64,000 bases of DNA, from the NCBI RefSeq assembly GCF_030814715.1, contig NZ_JAUSVO010000003.1:248001-312000 (forward strand), given 5' to 3'. The position numbers and the translations under genes were made by a program. The stretch is from Kaistia dalseonensis. GTDB lineage: Bacteria > Pseudomonadota > Alphaproteobacteria > Rhizobiales > Kaistiaceae. Under the pieces are notes generated by a model. It did not search any database. It worked only from the letters and a program-made list of their open reading frames with translations, and was not told the DNA's origin. The number at the start of each line of letters is the position of its first letter. The stretch's first letter is position 1. This document shows, one piece after another, positions 60,296 through 64,000 of this stretch.

Positions 60296-60538
60296 ATGGG
60301 CGATGCTTCGAGCGACGAAGGACGGCATGCCATTGCCGGCTATATAGGTAGGATGGCCGGCGAATTGCGAGACCTCGCAAGCAATGCCGATCTCAACTTC
60401 CTCGCCTATCTCACCGCCATGCTCGAGGAAGAGGCGCTTTCCACGGCCAATCACTATGCCGTCGCCAAGCGCGACGCCACGGATCGCACGCCCCCATCCG
60501 ATGCCCGGACGCGGCGCACCTCCAGCAACGGCCGGTAG
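60296..60538 (+). CDS. Small conserved alphaproteobacterial protein, function unknown
   Basis: An 80-residue protein with GGGGG before ATG 60296. RHAIAGYIGRMAGELRDLAS and FLAYLTAMLEEEALSTANH are helical. It is convergent with dprA, with 2 bases between stops. Homologues with this helical pattern are recalled from rhizobia without function. Confidence 0.62.
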   Translation: MGDASSDEGRHAIAGYIGRMAGELRDLASNADLNFLAYLTAMLEEEALSTANHYAVAKRDATDRTPPSDARTRRTSSNGR

Positions 60539-60540
60539 TC

Positions 60541-61689
60541 TCAGCCGATCAGGGCGACACGCTGGCCGGGATGGCGCTCGATGCGGCCGGCGAGGTCGAG
60601 CTCGATCAACAGCACCTGAACCGTCGCGGCGCGAAGCCCGGTAAAGCGGATCAACTCGTCGACCTGGACCGGAGTCGGCCCCAGCGCCTCGATCAGCAAG
60701 GCGCGGTCGCGATCATCCGGCACCACCGATCCGGGCGACTGCGCGCCCTCCCCTTCGGGCTCCGACCAGTTGGGGGGAGCGACGAAGGCGTGGCCGATCA
60801 TCGGCCCGACGACCTCCAGAACGTCCGAGGCGGTCGTGACCAGATGCGCACCTTCCTTGATCAGCCGGTTCGTGCCGGCCGCGCGCGGATCGAGCGGCGA
60901 GCCCGGCACGGCGAAGACGATGCGTCCCTGCTCGCCGGCGAGTCGCGCGGTGATGAGCGAGCCCGACCGTTCCGCAGCCTCGATGACGAGCGCACCCACC
61001 GACATGCCCGAGACGAGCCGGTTCCGGCGCGGAAAATCCCGCGCGCGCGGCTCCCAGCCGAGCGGCATCTCCGAGAGATGTGCGCCGCCGCGCTCCAGGA
61101 TCGCCTCGGCGAGCGCGGCATTTTCCGGCGGATAGAGCCGGTCGAGCCCGCCGGCAAAGACAGCGACCGTGCCGCCGTCGAGTGCCGCCTCGTGAGCCGC
61201 CGCATCGATGCCCCGCGCCAGGCCCGAGGCAATGGCGAACCCGGCTTCTCCAAGGCCGCGCGCCAAGATCTGCGCCATCTTGCGCCCCGCGACGGACGCG
61301 CTTCTGGCGCCGACGATCGCGATCATGGGCTGGCGCAGCAAATCGCCGCTTCCGCCGCGAATCGAGATCAGCGGCGGCGGCGCGTCGATCTCGCGCAGCC
61401 AGGGCGGATAGTCCGGCTCGCCAATGGCGACCAGGCGGCCACCCAGGCGGGCGAGCGCCGCGATCTCCCGTTCCGCCTCCGCCTGACCGGCGATGCTGAT
61501 GCGCCGGCCGCTGCGCACGGCGAGATCGGGCAGCGCCTCGATCGAGGCGGCTGCCGAGCCGAAATGATTGAGCAGGTCCCGAAACGTCGCCGGGCCGACA
61601 TTCTCGCTGCGGATCAGCCTGAGCCAGGCGACGCGCTGTTGATCGGTGAGCCGGATGCCGCGCGGAGAAGCCATCGCCGCGCCGACCAT
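60541..61689 (-). CDS. dprA: DNA processing protein DprA
   Basis: A 382-residue protein (ATG 61674 is a possible shorter start). N-terminal HhH/SAM-like part (RLIRSENVGPATFRDLLN). Rossmann core with MIAIVGARSASVAGRKMA, ASGLARGIDAAAHEAAL, DFPRRNRLVSGMSVGALVIEA, cited in part, and GSLITARLAGEQGR. The C-terminal winged helix has ALGPTPVQVDELIRFTG. It loads RecA on single strands during transformation. It follows plsY in the operon. Confidence 0.93.
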   Translation of the reverse strand: MVGAAMASPRGIRLTDQQRVAWLRLIRSENVGPATFRDLLNHFGSAAASIEALPDLAVRSGRRISIAGQAEAEREIAALARLGGRLVAIGEPDYPPWLREIDAPPPLISIRGGSGDLLRQPMIAIVGARSASVAGRKMAQILARGLGEAGFAIASGLARGIDAAAHEAALDGGTVAVFAGGLDRLYPPENAALAEAILERGGAHLSEMPLGWEPRARDFPRRNRLVSGMSVGALVIEAAERSGSLITARLAGEQGRIVFAVPGSPLDPRAAGTNRLIKEGAHLVTTASDVLEVVGPMIGHAFVAPPNWSEPEGEGAQSPGSVVPDDRDRALLIEALGPTPVQVDELIRFTGLRAATVQVLLIELDLAGRIERHPGQRVALIG

Positions 61690-61692
61690 CGC

Positions 61693-62307
61693 CTAACCCT
61701 TCTGGCCGATGCGGCCTTCGGTCCCGGCCAGGAGCCGCGCGATATTCGGTCGATGCTTGATCCAGATGATGATGGTGAGCAGCGCGAAGGCCGCCGCCTT
61801 CGGATAATCGCCGAGCGCGAGAAAGACGACGGGGGTCAAGAGGCTGGCGAGCAGCGCCGCCAGCGACGAATAGCGACTGACGACCGCGACCGCGAGCCAG
61901 ACCACCGCAAAGGCGAGCGCCACATGCCAGGAGAGCCCGATCAGCACGCCGAGAAAGGTCGCGACGCCCTTGCCACCGCGAAAGCCGAGCCAGGCACAGA
62001 AGACATGGCCGAGAAAGGCGCCAACGCCGGCAAGAATGGCGGCTTCCGGCCCCCAATGCCCCGCGATCAGCACGGCGACCGTGCCCTTCAGCGCATCGCC
62101 GATCAATGTTCCGGCCGCAAGCCATTTGTTGCCGGTCCGGAGCACATTGGTGGCGCCGATATTGCCGGAGCCGATCGCACGGATATCACCGAGGCCGGCG
62201 AAATAGGTCAGGATCAGACCAAACGGGATCGAGCCGAACAGATAGCCGAGAATGAGCATGCCGCTCGCAATCGGAAAACCGAGATCCCAACCGAAAGCCT
62301 GCGGCAT
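61693..62307 (-). CDS. plsY: Glycerol-3-phosphate acyltransferase PlsY
   Basis: A 204-residue membrane enzyme with five helices. Motifs: [30 protein letters not shown] and [11 protein letters not shown]. It uses acyl-phosphate to make lysophosphatidate. It lies between pyrC' and dprA. Confidence 0.94.
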   Translation of the reverse strand: MPQAFGWDLGFPIASGMLILGYLFGSIPFGLILTYFAGLGDIRAIGSGNIGATNVLRTGNKWLAAGTLIGDALKGTVAVLIAGHWGPEAAILAGVGAFLGHVFCAWLGFRGGKGVATFLGVLIGLSWHVALAFAVVWLAVAVVSRYSSLAALLASLLTPVVFLALGDYPKAAAFALLTIIIWIKHRPNIARLLAGTEGRIGQKG

Positions 62308-62364
62308 TCGCTTCCCCTAGAGCATGTCGCGCGACGAGGCCCGCCCCGGCGGCCCCGATTCCAT

Positions 62365-63687
62365 TCAATCGCCAGCGTAGGCGTAGACAGTCCGGCCCGC
62401 AACGATTGTGCGCAGCACGCGGCCCTCGAAACGGGCCCCTTCGAACGGCGTGTTCTTGGAGCGCGAATGCAGGCGGTCGGCGTCGCAGATCCACGGCATG
62501 CCGATATCGACGACGATCAGATCGGCCGGCGCACCGGCCGTCAGGCGGCCGGTATCGAGGCCGAGCAGTTCGGCCGGCCGGGTCGACAGCGCCCGCGCCA
62601 AGGCGAGCAGATCCGCATCGCCATTATGGACCAGGCGAAGCGAGGCGGCGAGCAGCGTCTCCAGCCCGACGGCACCGTCGGCGGCTTCCGCGAAGGGATG
62701 CCGCTTGGTGTCGACATCCTGCGGGTCGTGGCTCGACACGATGACGTCGATCGAGCCATCGGCGACACCCTCCATCATCGCCTGCCGGTCATCTTCCGAG
62801 CGAAGCGGCGGCGAGAGGCGGAAGAAGGTGCGATAGGGCCCGATATCGCGTTCGTTCAGCGTCAGATGCGTGACCGAGACACCGCAGGAAACGGCCAGAC
62901 CGTCCTTCTTGGCGCGACGGATGACGGCAAGCGATTCCGCGCAGGAGATCTGTGCAGCGTGGTAGCGGCCGCGCGTCAGCGCCGCGAGGCGAACGTCACG
63001 CTCCAGCATGATGATCTCGGCCTCCTTCGGAATGCCGGAGAGGCCGAGCCGGGTTGCCGTCTCGCCCTCGTTCATCACGCCCGAGCCGGTCAGGTCGGGA
63101 TCGGCGGGATGATGCATGATCAGCGCGCCGAAATCGCGCGCATAGGTCAGCGCGCGCCGCAGCACGAGCGCATTGGTGATCGAGTGCCGGCCATCCGTGA
63201 AGCCGACAGCGCCGGCCCCCTTCAGCAGGCCGAATTCAGTCATCTCGCGGCCTTCGAGGCCCTTGGTCAGGGCCGCCATCGGCAGCACGCGTACCTTGGC
63301 GGTGTCGCGGGCGCGGCGGGCGATGAAATCGACCAGCGCTACATCGTCTATGACCGGATCAGTATCCGGCATGGTCACGATGGTGGTGACGCCGCCGGCC
63401 GCCGCCGCCTGCCCCGCCGAGGCGAAGGTTTCGCGATGCTCGCCGCCGGGCTCGCCGACGAAGACGCGCATGTCGATCAGGCCGGGCATGACCACCGCGC
63501 CGCGGCAATCCACGATCTCGGCGCCTTCGGGCTTCGATTGCGCGGCCGCACCGGGGCCAGCGGCGACAATCCGGCCGTCGACGACGATCACCGAACCGCG
63601 CGCATCGAGCTTCTGCGCGGGATCGACGATGCGGGCATTTTCAAGAACGAGCGGACGGGCAGGCTCGGCGAGGCGGTCCATCGTCAT
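62365..63687 (-). CDS. Dihydroorotase homologue lacking HxH metal site (PyrC')
   Basis: A 440-residue amidohydrolase-fold protein from ATG 63687. The metal site normally reads D-x-H-x-H; here PGLIDMRVFVGEPGGEH has Arg and Phe in place of the His pair. IIVTMPDTDPVIDD-like, ISCAESLAVIRRAKKDGL and VSSHDPQDVDTKRHPF remain. This is the inactive DHOase-like type that supports PyrB in some bacteria. A functional pyrC must be elsewhere. Eight bases follow the pyrB stop. Confidence 0.85.
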   Translation of the reverse strand: MTMDRLAEPARPLVLENARIVDPAQKLDARGSVIVVDGRIVAAGPGAAAQSKPEGAEIVDCRGAVVMPGLIDMRVFVGEPGGEHRETFASAGQAAAAGGVTTIVTMPDTDPVIDDVALVDFIARRARDTAKVRVLPMAALTKGLEGREMTEFGLLKGAGAVGFTDGRHSITNALVLRRALTYARDFGALIMHHPADPDLTGSGVMNEGETATRLGLSGIPKEAEIIMLERDVRLAALTRGRYHAAQISCAESLAVIRRAKKDGLAVSCGVSVTHLTLNERDIGPYRTFFRLSPPLRSEDDRQAMMEGVADGSIDVIVSSHDPQDVDTKRHPFAEAADGAVGLETLLAASLRLVHNGDADLLALARALSTRPAELLGLDTGRLTAGAPADLIVVDIGMPWICDADRLHSRSKNTPFEGARFEGRVLRTIVAGRTVYAYAGD

Positions 63688-63695
63688 TGCGCCTC

Positions 63696-64000
63696 TCATG
63701 CGTTGGGAAGATTCTGGGCGAGCGCTTCGAGCACCGCCATGCGGACGGCGACGCCCATCTCGACCTGCTCGCGGATCAGGCTCTGCGGCCCGTCGGCGAT
63801 GGCGGAATCGATCTCGACGCCGCGATTCATCGGGCCCGGATGCATCACGAGCGCGTCCGGCTTCGCAAAGGCGAGCTTTTCGGCATCGAGGCCGAAGAAA
63901 TGGAAATATTCGCGCACCGAGGGCACGAAGGAACCGTCCATCCGCTCGCGCTGGAGGCGCAGCATCATGACGATATCGACATCCTTCAGCCCTTCGCGCA
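63696..64000 (-). CDS. pyrB: Aspartate carbamoyltransferase catalytic subunit, C-terminal part
   Basis: The frame is open to the right edge; 101 C-terminal residues are visible. [28 protein letters not shown] and [17 protein letters not shown] are the ATCase carbamoyl/aspartate-site motifs. It forms N-carbamoyl-aspartate in pyrimidine synthesis. First of the operon with pyrC', plsY and dprA. Confidence 0.93.
   Translation of the reverse strand, partial: REGLKDVDIVMMLRLQRERMDGSFVPSVREYFHFFGLDAEKLAFAKPDALVMHPGPMNRGVEIDSAIADGPQSLIREQVEMGVAVRMAVLEALAQNLPNA

Overview
The window comes from an alphaproteobacterium, most likely a member of the Hyphomicrobiales (Rhizobiales). The support is a CtrA-inhibitor SciP homologue, the gene order pyrB-pyrC'-plsY-dprA-topA-rnr, an initiator tRNA carrying the A29:U41 anticodon-stem pair that I recall from rhizobia, and high GC content. 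I cannot name the genus from the sequence alone.

Positions 1-48280 are one large prophage that continues beyond the left edge. Its right end is a large serine recombinase whose last codons lie inside a chromosomal elongator tRNA-Met gene (48237-48313), which is the attachment site. From right to left along the minus strand the late genes are small and large terminase, portal, head morphogenesis, protease with a nested scaffold, decoration protein, major capsid, neck proteins, tail sheath, tail tube, chaperone, tape measure with a lysozyme domain, baseplate hub, spike, gp25, J and DUF2612 proteins, fibre, and a tail spike with an esterase-like domain. This is a simple contractile-tailed phage with Pam3-like baseplate parts. 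Accessory plus-strand genes sit inside the late region: a RelE/HTH toxin-antitoxin pair (8290-8933) and a three-gene cluster at 20058-21345.

The centre (26145-36955) is the control and replication region: a phage-borne initiator tRNA, a NusG paralogue, a replication protein, DnaB, a GcrA-like regulator, a RuvC-like nuclease, a CII-like regulator, and a Cro (YdaS-type)/repressor pair. Two early promoters about 2.6 kb apart have the same design, a TTGACG -35 box with an identical 17-bp operator in the spacer. One drives the leftward Cro-to-NusG operon. The other drives a rightward operon whose first gene encodes 32 consecutive Cys-x-x triplets. That operon continues with a ProQ/FinO-like RNA chaperone, a zinc-finger protein carrying a perfect 26-bp palindrome, a YqaJ-type exonuclease with a putative single-strand annealing protein, a Mom-like GNAT-fold protein, a HerA-like ATPase and the integrase.

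Positions 48314-64000 are host chromosome: a SAM methyltransferase, mnmA, sciP with a CtrA-like box, a UPF0173 hydrolase, a YqaA/DedA membrane protein, ruvX, aidB, rnr, topA, a small unknown gene, dprA, plsY, a dihydroorotase homologue lacking its metal ligands, and the 3' part of pyrB. There are no rRNA genes, insertion sequences or CRISPR arrays.
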